A stretch of DNA of 64,000 nucleotides from Polaribacter sp. Hel1_33_78 (GCF_900106075.1 NZ_LT629794.1:806001-870000), one strand, 5' to 3'; positions 42,881-52,976 are shown, numbered from the stretch's first letter. Notes: generated from the letters alone by a model not told the origin. Made by a program: numbers and translations.

Positions 42881-43095
42881 TTTATAATATTTCTCAATTA
42901 GTTCTTATTTGCATTCTATTAAAAAAGGAAAATAGTTTTCTCTTGAAAAAATAGACCGATGCTTTTGAAGCTGATCTTTATTTTTACCATCAAAAAAGAT
43001 GAGTGAAATTCAATTTTCCAATTTATACTCTCTTAAATTCTAAATTTAAGACCATAAAAAAATCTAGAAAATACAGATTAAAATTAAATTTATTT

Positions 43096-44916
43096 TTAGT
43101 CAATTGCTTTTTTAAAGGCATCTTTACCTCCCACAATTGGAATTGTAATTGTAGTTCCTTTTAAATCAACTGTTAATTCAGTTCCTGGCTCTGGCAGCAA
43201 GGTGTAATTATTATCACTAGAAAAAATCATTAAACCAATTTGTTGTCCTTTTTTTATAATTTGATCATCAGGTTGAAAATCGAAAGTCATTTTATAAAAC
43301 TTACCAGGTTTCAATGGTTTGCTTTCTGTTAGCGATTTGTGATTTTGTAAATCTGCCCAACCCCGGGTAATAATATTATCGGTTATTTTTACTATTCTAT
43401 CCTTATTCCATGGCAAAGAAACTAAATAAACAGATAAATTTACAGCAGCTTTAGAACTTGCTGCTTTAATTGTTATTGATGATAAACCAGAGATATGAAT
43501 ATTTTCTTTTAAAATTGGGGTAACATATAACAAACGATGATTTGTGTAACCTGCTTGTGCCAAAGTTTCTGCGGAAAAAGAATAATTATCTACCAAAGTT
43601 TCTTTGGCTTTCGATGATGATTTATTTAGGGATAAACCTCCAACTTTAGGAGCTCCGCCATTTAAATAAAAAGTAACAGCTTCTGCTTCTGGGTTTGGAT
43701 AATTTTTATAAGAAGTTGGCTCATTTTTTTTATCATTTTCTCTTACAATCCAAGCTTTTGCATCATTCTCAACGTTGTTTTCAACTCCATGTAAATAACG
43801 AGTAAACCAACGATTCATCATTTTCATCGGTGGTGGACCTCCATGACCATTTTGATGGTAAAAAATTTGAGTTTGTAAGCCCATTTCCGAAGCTTTTTTA
43901 TATATTCTATAACTATGCTCAGGCATTACATTCCAATCATTAAAACCATGAGACATTAATAATGCAGCTTTCATTGGTTTCATTTGATTTAGATAATCAC
44001 GTCCAGCCCAAAAGTCATTATAATCTCCAGAGGCTCTGTCCATACCATTTGCCATTTCAGTGTCTCTCACAACTTTATTATTTCGTGCTCTATTTTCCTC
44101 TTTTCCACTATGAATAAAATCGTATAACACATCTATATCTTCACCTAAATAACCTCCAGGAGAACGTACCAAACCATTTGAGCGATAATAATGATAATAA
44201 GAAGTATTTGGGGCAATTGGAATAATTGCTTCTAAACCTTCTACACCAGTTGTTGCAGCTGCTAAAGGAATTGTTCCATTGTAAGAAGTTCCTGTCATTC
44301 CTACTTTACCTGTAGACCAAAATGCTTTCACTTCTTCACTTCCTTCTCTAGAAATAAACCCTTTTGCACGACCATTTAACCAGTCTATAACTGCTTTTGG
44401 TGCTAAAGATTCATTATCTCCACCAACAGTTGGTGCACCATCAGATAATCCAGTTCCTGGAGAAGAAGAATGCACAACAATATAACCTCTTGGCACCCAG
44501 GTTTTAATATGAGAATTTGAAATAATTGGTCTTTTTCCTCTTCTTGTAACTTCTGGATGAACAATATCTGCTACTTTCTCTCCAAGTTCATGTTTTACAT
44601 TCCAAAAAGCTCCTTCTGTATCTGGTGCAACACCAGCAAAATAAGGGCTAGAGATATATACAATAGGTAACTTTAAACCTTCGCTCTCAGTTTGCGCAGG
44701 TCTTGATACATCTACATGCATTCTGTCTAATCTTCCATCTCCGTCCGTATCAAATGAAGTTTCTACCCATAAATCATGACGTAACCAATCTTTTGGATTT
44801 TTAAATGCTTCTACTATTTGTGCTTCTCCATCTTTAAAAACGGGTACTGCTTTTTCTTGAGACTGTATTGAATAGGTAATAAGAAAAAGGAGTAGGAATT
44901 GAATTTTAATTTTCAT
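43096..44916 (-). CDS. Xaa-Pro dipeptidyl-peptidase-like S15 serine hydrolase
   Basis: 606 residues with a signal peptide (FLLLFLITYSIQSQ). The nucleophile motif GMTGTSYNGTIPLA puts the serine near 210. The C-terminal jelly-roll domain (from about 400) is typical of CocE/S15 enzymes. RPAQTESEGLKLPIVYISSPYF is near the N-terminus. It should be periplasmic and release X-Pro dipeptides or cleave esters or amides. A paralogous hydrolase lies 43 bases upstream on the same strand. Confidence 0.82.
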   Translation of the reverse strand: MKIKIQFLLLFLITYSIQSQEKAVPVFKDGEAQIVEAFKNPKDWLRHDLWVETSFDTDGDGRLDRMHVDVSRPAQTESEGLKLPIVYISSPYFAGVAPDTEGAFWNVKHELGEKVADIVHPEVTRRGKRPIISNSHIKTWVPRGYIVVHSSSPGTGLSDGAPTVGGDNESLAPKAVIDWLNGRAKGFISREGSEEVKAFWSTGKVGMTGTSYNGTIPLAAATTGVEGLEAIIPIAPNTSYYHYYRSNGLVRSPGGYLGEDIDVLYDFIHSGKEENRARNNKVVRDTEMANGMDRASGDYNDFWAGRDYLNQMKPMKAALLMSHGFNDWNVMPEHSYRIYKKASEMGLQTQIFYHQNGHGGPPPMKMMNRWFTRYLHGVENNVENDAKAWIVRENDKKNEPTSYKNYPNPEAEAVTFYLNGGAPKVGGLSLNKSSSKAKETLVDNYSFSAETLAQAGYTNHRLLYVTPILKENIHISGLSSITIKAASSKAAVNLSVYLVSLPWNKDRIVKITDNIITRGWADLQNHKSLTESKPLKPGKFYKMTFDFQPDDQIIKKGQQIGLMIFSSDNNYTLLPEPGTELTVDLKGTTITIPIVGGKDAFKKAID

Positions 44917-44959
44917 GAGTATATGTTTTTAAAATCTAGTAGTTGTATAATTAAACTCG

Positions 44960-46876
44960 TTATTTCAATACTGAAAACTCAATGCTAGAATCAGTAAAAA
45001 CAGTATGTGTTTGTGTTTTAAAATCTTTCTCATCAGCTTTATATATATTGTCTACATAAGTTTGAGGATTCAAATCTATTAAAGGGAACCAAGTACTCTG
45101 CACTTGTATTTGTAATTTATGTCCTTTTTTAAAGGTGTGAAAAACATCTTGTAATTTTATATTAACATCCGTTTTTTTGTTTGGTGTAAATGGTTCTGGA
45201 AATTCAAAACTATTTCTAAAACGACCGCGTAAAACTTCACTTCTAACCATTAAATGATAATTACTCATTTTTAAATGATCTTGTAAACCTTCATTATCTT
45301 CGGCCAAATCTGAAGGATGCACGTCAATTACTTTTACAATCCAATCTGCTGCGGTTCCGGTAGTTGCGACTTTAAGTTTTGCTAAAATATCTCCAGCTAA
45401 CGTTAAATTTTCGGTTAAAACATCCGTTTCAAAAACCAGAACATCTGGTCTTCTTGCGGCAAAACGTTGGTCATCTGTCATATATTTTCTTGGCGTAAAA
45501 ACGGTTTTGATATCTTCGGAATATGGAATAGGTCTTTTAATATCACTTATAAATTTAATTTCTTTTGATGCTTTTTTAGTAATAGTCAATTCTTGATTTT
45601 CTGATAAAAACCAATCTTCTTTGATTACATTTTTTGGAGGCCAAGCATCATAAGTTTTCCATTCTTTTTTACCAGAATCAAAAACATAGGCTTCTGGTAA
45701 ACCTGAATTTTTATCCCCTTTTCCTTTTAAGAAATGATTAAAGAATTTTGTTTCAATTTCTTTCTGAAATTTTAATGAAATAGAATCTCCAAAATAATAA
45801 TTTCCTACAGAATTTCTAACCCTAGAACTTGCCCATTTTCCATGGTCCCAAGGTCCAAAAACAAGTGTATTGTAATTTTCTATTCCATTTTTTTCAATTC
45901 CTTTGTAGGTTTCTAAAGGCCCATATAAATCTTCAGCATCAAACCAACCACCAACAATCATCGTTGCCACAGAAGACGGAACTTTATTCATATGCTGTAT
46001 AATTCCTTTACTTTTCCACACGGAATCATAATTAGGATGTTCTACAATTTCTTTCCAGAAAAAATCATCAATTTTATCTTTATTTTCAGCAGTTTTCACA
46101 TCTAATTTATCATATTGAAAATATTCATTCAAGTTTTTTAGAGGACCTTTGTCTAGAAAAAATTGATATTGATCTTGCGAATTCATTTTTGGAAAAGAAT
46201 ACCAAGCAGAATTTGTAGGTGCATCTTTGTAGGTTCCAAATAAAGAAATTGCTCTAAAATAACTTAATAGAAATGCGCCATTATGATGAAAATCGTCAAA
46301 GAAAAAATCCCCAATACAAGCTTGTGGAGAAGCTGCTTTTAAAGCCGGATGCGCATCAATGGCAGAAATAGTGGCATAATGTCCGGGATAAGAAATTCCC
46401 CAGGTTCCAACATTTCCATTATTGTATTCAACGTTTTTTACAAGCCAATCAATCGTATCAAACGTATCAGAGACTTCGTCAGATTGGTTTGCTGTTTTAT
46501 TTGGAATGTAAGCACGCATATTATCATAAACCCCTTCGCTCATCCAACGACCGCGAACATCTTGATACACTACAATATTTCCTTCTTTCATTAAATGAAT
46601 ATTCGGGCTAATTTTAGTTTTCATTTTACCTGCTCCATATGGCGCAGAACTGTATGGAGTTCTTTGCATTAAAATAGGATATTTTTTACTGTTGTCTTTT
46701 GGAGTGTAAATGGTTGTGTGGAGTTTAGTTCCATCTCTCATTGCAATGTCAACTTCTTGCTTTGTGTAGTTGTCCAGAACATAAGTGTCTTTTTTAAGTG
46801 TTCTTTCTTGTGATGATTTATCACAATTTGTGATTAGAAAAAAACTAAATATTGCAAGAATAATATATCTACGCAT
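44960..46876 (-). CDS. CocE/NonD-family S15 hydrolase, lipoprotein
   Basis: 638 residues. A lipobox (FSFFLITNC, Cys18) anchors it to a membrane. The nucleophile elbow GTWGISYPGHYATISA is near 157-172, preceded by YQDVRGRWMSEG. The C-terminal beta domain begins near 470. Relatives are X-Pro peptidases, glutaryl-acylases or cocaine esterase-like enzymes. It forms a tandem with the downstream S15 enzyme, suggesting joint use in peptide breakdown. Confidence 0.82.
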   Translation of the reverse strand: MRRYIILAIFSFFLITNCDKSSQERTLKKDTYVLDNYTKQEVDIAMRDGTKLHTTIYTPKDNSKKYPILMQRTPYSSAPYGAGKMKTKISPNIHLMKEGNIVVYQDVRGRWMSEGVYDNMRAYIPNKTANQSDEVSDTFDTIDWLVKNVEYNNGNVGTWGISYPGHYATISAIDAHPALKAASPQACIGDFFFDDFHHNGAFLLSYFRAISLFGTYKDAPTNSAWYSFPKMNSQDQYQFFLDKGPLKNLNEYFQYDKLDVKTAENKDKIDDFFWKEIVEHPNYDSVWKSKGIIQHMNKVPSSVATMIVGGWFDAEDLYGPLETYKGIEKNGIENYNTLVFGPWDHGKWASSRVRNSVGNYYFGDSISLKFQKEIETKFFNHFLKGKGDKNSGLPEAYVFDSGKKEWKTYDAWPPKNVIKEDWFLSENQELTITKKASKEIKFISDIKRPIPYSEDIKTVFTPRKYMTDDQRFAARRPDVLVFETDVLTENLTLAGDILAKLKVATTGTAADWIVKVIDVHPSDLAEDNEGLQDHLKMSNYHLMVRSEVLRGRFRNSFEFPEPFTPNKKTDVNIKLQDVFHTFKKGHKLQIQVQSTWFPLIDLNPQTYVDNIYKADEKDFKTQTHTVFTDSSIEFSVLK

Positions 46877-46989
46877 GGGGAAATTATTTTAAATTATTGC
46901 TAAAGCTACAAAACAAAAAAAGAATTATTAAATAAATGAACTGTTAAAATGATTTTAGATACTTTTATCATGGATTAAAAATTCATAAA

Positions 46990-47736
46990 ATGAAAAGATT
47001 ATTTTTCCCTTTGTTGCTGATTATAATACTAAGTTGTCAATCTAATAGTATAAACAAGAAAAATCCAATTAAGGAAGAAGTATCTCAAAAAAAAACGTTT
47101 CTAAAGTTAGAAAAAGAAAGATATAACGTTGCTTTTTTAATTATGGATGGAACTTTTAATACAGAGTTAACTGCCCCTTTTGATATTTTTCAACATACAA
47201 TTTTTAGAAAAAATATTAAAGCAATGAATGTATTTACAGTTGCAAATACAGATCAAGCTATTACCACTTTTGAAGGTATGAGAATTATGCCAGATTATAA
47301 TTACCTTAAAGATTCGTTACCAAAAATTGATATTTTTGTAGTGCCTTCTGCAGAACATCATTTAAATTCTGATTTAGAAGATATAGCTATGATTGATTTT
47401 GTGAAGCAAGTTGATAAAGAAGCTACTTACGTTACCTCTCATTGTGATGGTGCTTTTGTATTGGCAAAAGCAGAATTATTGAAAGGTAAGGTTTCTACTA
47501 CTTTTCCTTCTGATATTAATACAATGAGAAAAATGTTTCCTGAATTAGATATCAGAAAAGATGTTTTATTTGTGCATGATGGAAAATATATTACTTCAGC
47601 TGGAGGTGCAAAATCGTTTGAAGCAGCTTTGTATTTATGCGAATTTTTATACGGTAAAGAGGTTGCAAAGTCTCTAGCTGGTGGTTTAGTAATTGATTGG
47701 AATGTAGATACAGTTCCACATTTAGTTGTTAAATAG
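46990..47736 (+). CDS. DJ-1/PfpI-family lipoprotein
   Basis: 248 residues. The signal peptide ends at Cys16 (LLIIILSC). The DJ-1 core starts at about 45 (YNVAFLIMDGTFNTELTAPFDIF) with the nucleophile-elbow cysteine in VTSHCDGAFVLA near 152. The AraC-regulator-like subfamily (AP-x-D, then TSHCDGA) is the best fit, here without a DNA-binding domain and exported. Enzymatic activity is uncertain; isonitrile hydratase-like proteins share this shape. Confidence 0.8.
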   Translation: MKRLFFPLLLIIILSCQSNSINKKNPIKEEVSQKKTFLKLEKERYNVAFLIMDGTFNTELTAPFDIFQHTIFRKNIKAMNVFTVANTDQAITTFEGMRIMPDYNYLKDSLPKIDIFVVPSAEHHLNSDLEDIAMIDFVKQVDKEATYVTSHCDGAFVLAKAELLKGKVSTTFPSDINTMRKMFPELDIRKDVLFVHDGKYITSAGGAKSFEAALYLCEFLYGKEVAKSLAGGLVIDWNVDTVPHLVVK

Positions 47737-47910
47737 ACATTAAAAATTATGATAATGGCATCAGGATAAAGAAAGCGCTGGTTCTTTTTGATAAGAAAAA
47801 ACACCGATCTAAAACGTTACTAATAGCTGTTCTTTGCGGAGCATACCTTTGCAGTAAAACCCATCCGTAAATAAATCAACCTATAAACTGCGTCGTCAAC
47901 TAAAAACCCT

Positions 47911-47918
47911 TATTTTTG
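47911..47918 (+). promoter_or_regulatory. -7 element directly before ygiQ
   Basis: TATTTTTG ends 6 bases before the ATG at 47925. Transcription from it would start at or within a few bases of the start codon. Confidence 0.45.
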
Positions 47919-47924
47919 CAAAAT

Positions 47925-49889
47925 ATGCAGGAAACAAAAAAACATCAATTAACAGATTGGTTACCAACTACAAACAAGGAAGTTAAAATTCGTGGTTGGG
48001 ATCAATTGGATGTTATTTTATTTAGTGGAGATGCTTATGTAGATCACCCTTCATTTGGACCAGCTGTAATTGGTAGAATTTTAGAAAGTTATGGTTTGCG
48101 CGTAGCAATTGTGCCACAACCAAGTGTAACAGATAATCTTCAAGATTTTGAAAAATTAGGAAAACCTCGTCTGTTCTTTGGGGCAACTGGTGGCTGTATG
48201 GACCCTATGGTTAGTAATTATACCGCTAGTAAAAGACGACGAGATAAAGATGCGTATACGCCAAATGGTGATAAAGGGTTTAGACCTGATTATGCAACGT
48301 CTGTGTACTCGAAAATTTTAAAAGAAAAATTTCCTGATGTTCCTGTTTTAATAGGCGGAATTGAAGCTTCTTTAAGACGTGTTACGCACTATGATTATTG
48401 GTCTGACAAGTTATTACCAACTATTTTAGAAACTTCTAAAGCAGATATGTTGGTGTATGGAATGGGAGAGCAACCTTTGCGTGAAATTGTAGAGTTATTG
48501 CAAAAGGGTGTTCCGTTTTCTAGCTTAAAAAATATAAAACAAACGGCTATTTTTATCAATCAAAAGGAGGAAAGTTTACCAGTGGTAAACGATTGGGAAG
48601 ATGTAACAATCAATTCTCATAAAGCTTGTTTAGCTGATAAAAAAACATTTGCTTCAAATTTTAAAGTGATTGAACAGGAATCTAATAAATTAAAGGCAAG
48701 AAGAATTTTACAGGATGTTGAGGGGAAGACATTGGTGATTAATCCACCTTTTCCAACAATGACAGAAAAAGAAATTGATGGTTCCTTTGATTTACCTTTT
48801 ACGCGTTTACCGCATCCAAAATATGATAAACGTGGACCAATTCCTGCGTTTGAGATGATAAAATTCTCAATCAATATTCATAGAGGATGTTTCGGTGGTT
48901 GTAGTTTTTGTACTATTTCTGCCCATCAAGGAAAATTTATTGCGAGTAGAAGTCAAGAATCTGTTTTGAAAGAGATTGATAAAGTGGCAAATATGCCAGA
49001 TTTTAAAGGTTACTTATCTGATATTGGCGGGCCTTCTGCAAATATGTATCAGATGAAAGGAAAAGTACAATCTATTTGCGATAAATGCGTTGCACCAAGT
49101 TGTATTTCGCCAGTAATTTGTTCTAATCTAGATACATCTCATAAACCATTGACGGAATTGTATCAAGCGGTTGATAAACATCCAAAGATTAAAAAATCTT
49201 TTATTGGAAGTGGAATTAGACATGATATGTTGGTGCCTGAATTTAATAAAAATGCAGATCCAAAAGAGTTAGATGCGTATACAGAAGAAGTAATGACAAA
49301 ACACGTTTCTGGACGATTAAAAGTCGCGCCAGAACACACTTCTGATCCGGTTTTAAAGTTAATGCGTAAACCTTCGTTTAAGTATTTCCATATGTTTAAA
49401 GAACGTTTTGACAAAATAAATATAAAGAAAAAATTGAATTTACAATTGATTCCGTATTTTATTTCTAGTCATCCAGCCAGCGAAGTAGAAGATATGGCAA
49501 ATTTAGCTGCAGAAACCAAAGATATGGGCTTTCAGCTTGAACAAGTGCAAGGTTTTACTCCGACGCCAATGACGGTGGCAACTGTAATTTATTATTCTGG
49601 ATATCATCCTTATACACTAAAACCAACAAAAACTCCAAAATCAAAAAAGGAACGTGAAGATCAACATAAATTTTTCTTTTGGTACAAGAAAGAAAATAAA
49701 GATTGGATTCGGAATACTTTAAATAAAGTTGGAAGACAAGATTTATTAAAAGTATTATTACCAGATTCTAATTCTTGGAAAAAGAATAAAACGACTCATA
49801 AAGTAGCGCAGCATACTTTCGATGATGCGATTCCTTTTAACAAACGAAAAAAGAAAGTTAGCAGAGCTCCTAAAAAGAAAAGGAGGTAG
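47925..49889 (+). CDS. YgiQ-family radical SAM protein
   Basis: 654 residues from ATG 47925; an in-frame TTG at 47916 lies inside the -7 element and is unlikely. The N-terminal domain has DVILFSGDAYVDHPSFG and a B12-like fold (LIGGIEASLRR). The radical SAM cluster motif HRGCFGGCSFC is near 319-329 (C-x3-C-x2-C). A second cysteine group, CDKCVAPSCISPVIC, follows at about 385-400. The C-terminus is very basic. Function is unknown, though the family is nearly universal in Bacteroidota. Confidence 0.9.
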   Translation: MQETKKHQLTDWLPTTNKEVKIRGWDQLDVILFSGDAYVDHPSFGPAVIGRILESYGLRVAIVPQPSVTDNLQDFEKLGKPRLFFGATGGCMDPMVSNYTASKRRRDKDAYTPNGDKGFRPDYATSVYSKILKEKFPDVPVLIGGIEASLRRVTHYDYWSDKLLPTILETSKADMLVYGMGEQPLREIVELLQKGVPFSSLKNIKQTAIFINQKEESLPVVNDWEDVTINSHKACLADKKTFASNFKVIEQESNKLKARRILQDVEGKTLVINPPFPTMTEKEIDGSFDLPFTRLPHPKYDKRGPIPAFEMIKFSINIHRGCFGGCSFCTISAHQGKFIASRSQESVLKEIDKVANMPDFKGYLSDIGGPSANMYQMKGKVQSICDKCVAPSCISPVICSNLDTSHKPLTELYQAVDKHPKIKKSFIGSGIRHDMLVPEFNKNADPKELDAYTEEVMTKHVSGRLKVAPEHTSDPVLKLMRKPSFKYFHMFKERFDKINIKKKLNLQLIPYFISSHPASEVEDMANLAAETKDMGFQLEQVQGFTPTPMTVATVIYYSGYHPYTLKPTKTPKSKKEREDQHKFFFWYKKENKDWIRNTLNKVGRQDLLKVLLPDSNSWKKNKTTHKVAQHTFDDAIPFNKRKKKVSRAPKKKRR

Positions 49890-49945
49890 TAATTTTTTTA
49901 AGTTGATTACTTTTTTAAATTTAGTTCCCAATAATTTGTATTTTT

Positions 49946-50142
49946 TTAGAGTTGGTTAATGTGATAAAGATTAAAGTCCACTTTTAAATCTTTCATGCTC
50001 TCCTTTAGAAATGGTAAAAATACTTTTTGTTGTAAAATAGTATTGTCATTATAAATAAGCTTGGTTTTATAAGTGTAAGGTCTTATTTCAAAATAGGTAT
50101 ACTTGTTTTTTATGCTATTTTAGTAATTACATTAGCTATCAT
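49946..50142 (-). pseudogene. Frameshifted small ORF or gene tail, unidentified
   Basis: Minus strand. ATG at 50142 opens a frame reading MIANVITKIA then stop. The adjacent frame is open for 57 codons from 50119 and reads, in part, NKYTYFEIRPYTYKTKLIYN, then QQKVFLPFLKESMKDLKVDF, ending at TAA 49946. A single frameshift would join them. It lies directly downstream, on the same strand, of the methyltransferase remnant. Product not recognised. Confidence 0.35.
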
Positions 50143-50182
50143 AACCTTACTTTTTTAAATGTTTCTATTACAATTTTTATTT

Positions 50183-50286
50183 TTTCACAGCAATAAAAAT
50201 ATGAGGACTTAAAGAGCCTCTAAAAACTCATCATTTTGATTTATTTTCTTAATTTTTTCAAATACTATTTTTTTATATAACATGTG
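50183..50286 (-). pseudogene. Remnant of a SAM-methyltransferase C-terminus
   Basis: The minus strand reads HMLYKKIVFEKIKKINQNDEF, then after a frameshift SPHIFIAVKK and stop. The intact methyltransferase at 57801-58622 ends NMLDKKKSKTLKALQNLTQNDEYLLPF, then SPHMMIAVKK and stop. The shared M-L-x-K-K, QNDE, SPH and IAVKK-stop leave little doubt that this is the tail of a lost paralogue. The 5' part of the gene is not detectable. Confidence 0.7.
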
Positions 50287-50423
50287 CTTAAAGGTGCTTT
50301 TTTAAGTTTTAAGGTATTGAATTTTAATGATTTAACCAAAAATAATTGTTAAATATTGGATTTTTAAGACCAGAACTATGAATTATTAGTATTTTTAGAA
50401 GGAATTATTTATACATCAAACTA

Positions 50424-52952
50424 ATGAAATTTACCAAACTTGTTTTTTTATTGTTTTTTTCTGTAATAGTAAGCAGTAGCTCACAAGCGCAAGATTATTT
50501 TTTTAAAGACAAAGCTCCGTTTAATAAAGTCATTCCAACTCCAGAAGAATTTTTAGGATACCCTATTGGGGAACAACATACGAGACACGATTTAATTGTT
50601 GCCTACTTTTATAAACTTGCTGAAGTTTCTGATAGAGCAACTATAGAAGTGTATGGGAAAACTCACGAACAAAGAAAGTTAGTCATGCTAACAGTTTCTT
50701 CTCCAAAAAATTTAAGCAATTTAGAAAGTATTAAAAACCAGCATTTAGCTTTTGTTGATCCTAATAAAAATCCAAAAAACTATAATGATGTTCCAGTATT
50801 TATTCAATTAGGGTACAATGTTCATGGTAATGAACCATCGAGTTCAGAAGCAGCTTTATTAACTGCTTATACTTTAGTTGCATCAACAAATTCAGAAGTA
50901 ATTAACTATTTAAATAAATCTATCATTTTTATAGATCCAACCATTAACCCAGACGGTAGAGATAGACATACGCAATGGGCTAATCAATTTAAAGCAAAAG
51001 CATTAGTGTCAGATAATATAGATGCAGAACATAATGAAGCTTGGCCTAGAGGAAGAACGAATCATTATTGGTTCGATTTAAATAGAGATTGGTTATTAGG
51101 AGTTCATCCAGAAAGTAAAGGAAAATTAAAATGGATGCATAGTTGGTATCCAAATGTGGTTACAGATTTCCATGAAATGGGCACAAATAGTAATCATTTT
51201 TTTGAACCTATGAAACCAATTGGTTCTTTGGATCCAATTATGCCAAAAGAAAATTATGAAGATTTGAATGATTTATTTGCTCCTTATTTTTCGAGCGCTT
51301 TAGATAAAATTGGCTCTTTTTATTATACAAAAGAATCGTTCGATGGAACCTATCCAGGTTATGGCTCTTCGTATCCAGATTTACAAGGAGGTTTAGCTTT
51401 GTTGTTTGAACAAGCAAGTTCTCGAGGACATGTGCAAGATACAGATTATGGTAAAATGACATTTGCATTTACTATTAGAAATCAATACACATCTGGTTTT
51501 GCAACTATAAAAGCTGCAGTTGAGAATAAAGCATTTTTAAGAAAGTACCAACAAACATTTTTTAAAACAGCAATATCACAGAAAGCAAAAACTGGTTTTG
51601 CTGGTTATGAGTTTGGAGATGCTTATGATATGAATCGGAATAAAGCATTTATAGAACAATTATTATCTCATAAGATAAAAGTTTATAAAAAAGGAAAAAA
51701 GTTTGTTGTTCCTTTAAAACAAGCTCAACATAGAATGGTACAAACTATGTTCGAAACATATTCTAAATATAGAGATAGTGTGTATTATGATGCTTCGGCT
51801 TGGAGCGTTGCTAATTTCTACAATATGAAATCTAAAGGATTGAAATCTGTAAAATTAGGAGCAGAAATTAAATCCGTAAATGGAATCGTAAACAATACAA
51901 AAATTAAAAAATCTAGTTATGCTTATATTTTAGATTGGGACGATTATTATACCCCCGCAGCATTGTATTATATGCAATCTAAAGGATTAACTGTTGCATC
52001 GGCTTTCAAGCCTTTTACTATCAGCACGAATAATGGAAATAAAAGTTTTAACTACGGAAGTTTATTAATTCCGATTAGCAAACAAAAAAAATCAAGTGCA
52101 GAAGTATATAAGATTGTTTCAGCAGCGCAGACCAAATATGATATTCCTGTTTTTGGAACTAATAGTGGTTATAGTATTAAAGGGATTGATTTAGGATCTA
52201 ATAATTTTAGAGCCTTAACAAAGCCTAAAGTAGCTATGTTAGTTGGCGAAGGTGTAAATTCTTTAGAAGCAGGAGAAGTTTGGCATTTACTAGATACGAG
52301 AATAGACATGCCAATTACAAAAGTTAGAATGAATAATTTTAGAAGAGCAAATCTAGATAAGTATAATACACTTGTAATGGTGTCTGGGAACTATTCGCAA
52401 TTAGATTCAATACAAAGGCTAAAATTAAAAAATTGGGTTTCTAAAGGAAATACCATTGTCACCATTGCGGGTGGATCTAAATGGCTGATTGATAAAAAAA
52501 TAGTAAAAGAAAGTTTGACTAAAAAACCGAAAGTTAAAGATAAAAAGAAAGAAGAAATTAAACGGTTACCATTTGTAGATGCTAGAGAGAATAAAGGAAG
52601 AGAAAGAGTGGGAGGGATAATTTTAGAAGTAGATTTAGACTTAACACATCCTTTAGGTTTTGGTTATCGATCAGAAAAATTACCAGTTTATAAAAACAAC
52701 ATGATATTTTTATCTCCAAGTAAAAACGCATATGCTACTGTTGCAAAGTATACTAATAATCCTCACATAGACGGATTTATCACTCAAAAGAATTTAGATA
52801 CTTTTATTAAACCTTCAGCATCTTTATTAGTAAGTAAAATTGGCAAAGGAAGAGCAGTTTTATTTGCAGATAATCCTAACTTTAGAGGTGCTTGGTACGG
52901 AACCAATAAATTGTTTTTAAACGCACTTTTTTTAGGTAATAAATTTAATTAA
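50424..52952 (+). CDS. M14-family zinc carboxypeptidase-like exoenzyme
   Basis: 842 residues with a signal peptide ending SSSSQAQ. The catalytic domain (about 30-400) has the zinc motif NVHGNEPSSSEAAL near 132-145 (H-x-x-E), NPDGRDRHTQW, a third metal region around DFHEMGTN, and LLFEQASSRG near 325 carrying the likely catalytic Glu. The long C-terminal half (about 430-842) is a non-catalytic extension with a class I glutamine amidotransferase-like look (VAMLVGEGVNSLEAGEVWHLL). It is probably periplasmic and acts on peptides. An amidohydrolase follows 24 bases later in an apparent operon. Confidence 0.83.
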   Translation: MKFTKLVFLLFFSVIVSSSSQAQDYFFKDKAPFNKVIPTPEEFLGYPIGEQHTRHDLIVAYFYKLAEVSDRATIEVYGKTHEQRKLVMLTVSSPKNLSNLESIKNQHLAFVDPNKNPKNYNDVPVFIQLGYNVHGNEPSSSEAALLTAYTLVASTNSEVINYLNKSIIFIDPTINPDGRDRHTQWANQFKAKALVSDNIDAEHNEAWPRGRTNHYWFDLNRDWLLGVHPESKGKLKWMHSWYPNVVTDFHEMGTNSNHFFEPMKPIGSLDPIMPKENYEDLNDLFAPYFSSALDKIGSFYYTKESFDGTYPGYGSSYPDLQGGLALLFEQASSRGHVQDTDYGKMTFAFTIRNQYTSGFATIKAAVENKAFLRKYQQTFFKTAISQKAKTGFAGYEFGDAYDMNRNKAFIEQLLSHKIKVYKKGKKFVVPLKQAQHRMVQTMFETYSKYRDSVYYDASAWSVANFYNMKSKGLKSVKLGAEIKSVNGIVNNTKIKKSSYAYILDWDDYYTPAALYYMQSKGLTVASAFKPFTISTNNGNKSFNYGSLLIPISKQKKSSAEVYKIVSAAQTKYDIPVFGTNSGYSIKGIDLGSNNFRALTKPKVAMLVGEGVNSLEAGEVWHLLDTRIDMPITKVRMNNFRRANLDKYNTLVMVSGNYSQLDSIQRLKLKNWVSKGNTIVTIAGGSKWLIDKKIVKESLTKKPKVKDKKKEEIKRLPFVDARENKGRERVGGIILEVDLDLTHPLGFGYRSEKLPVYKNNMIFLSPSKNAYATVAKYTNNPHIDGFITQKNLDTFIKPSASLLVSKIGKGRAVLFADNPNFRGAWYGTNKLFLNALFLGNKFN

Positions 52953-52976
52953 AACAACGAACTTAAGTTTACGATA

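Noticed and set aside
47439-47804. A 121-codon minus-strand frame opposite the DJ-1-like gene
   Set aside because: Antisense to a well-supported gene with no homology signal; not coding.
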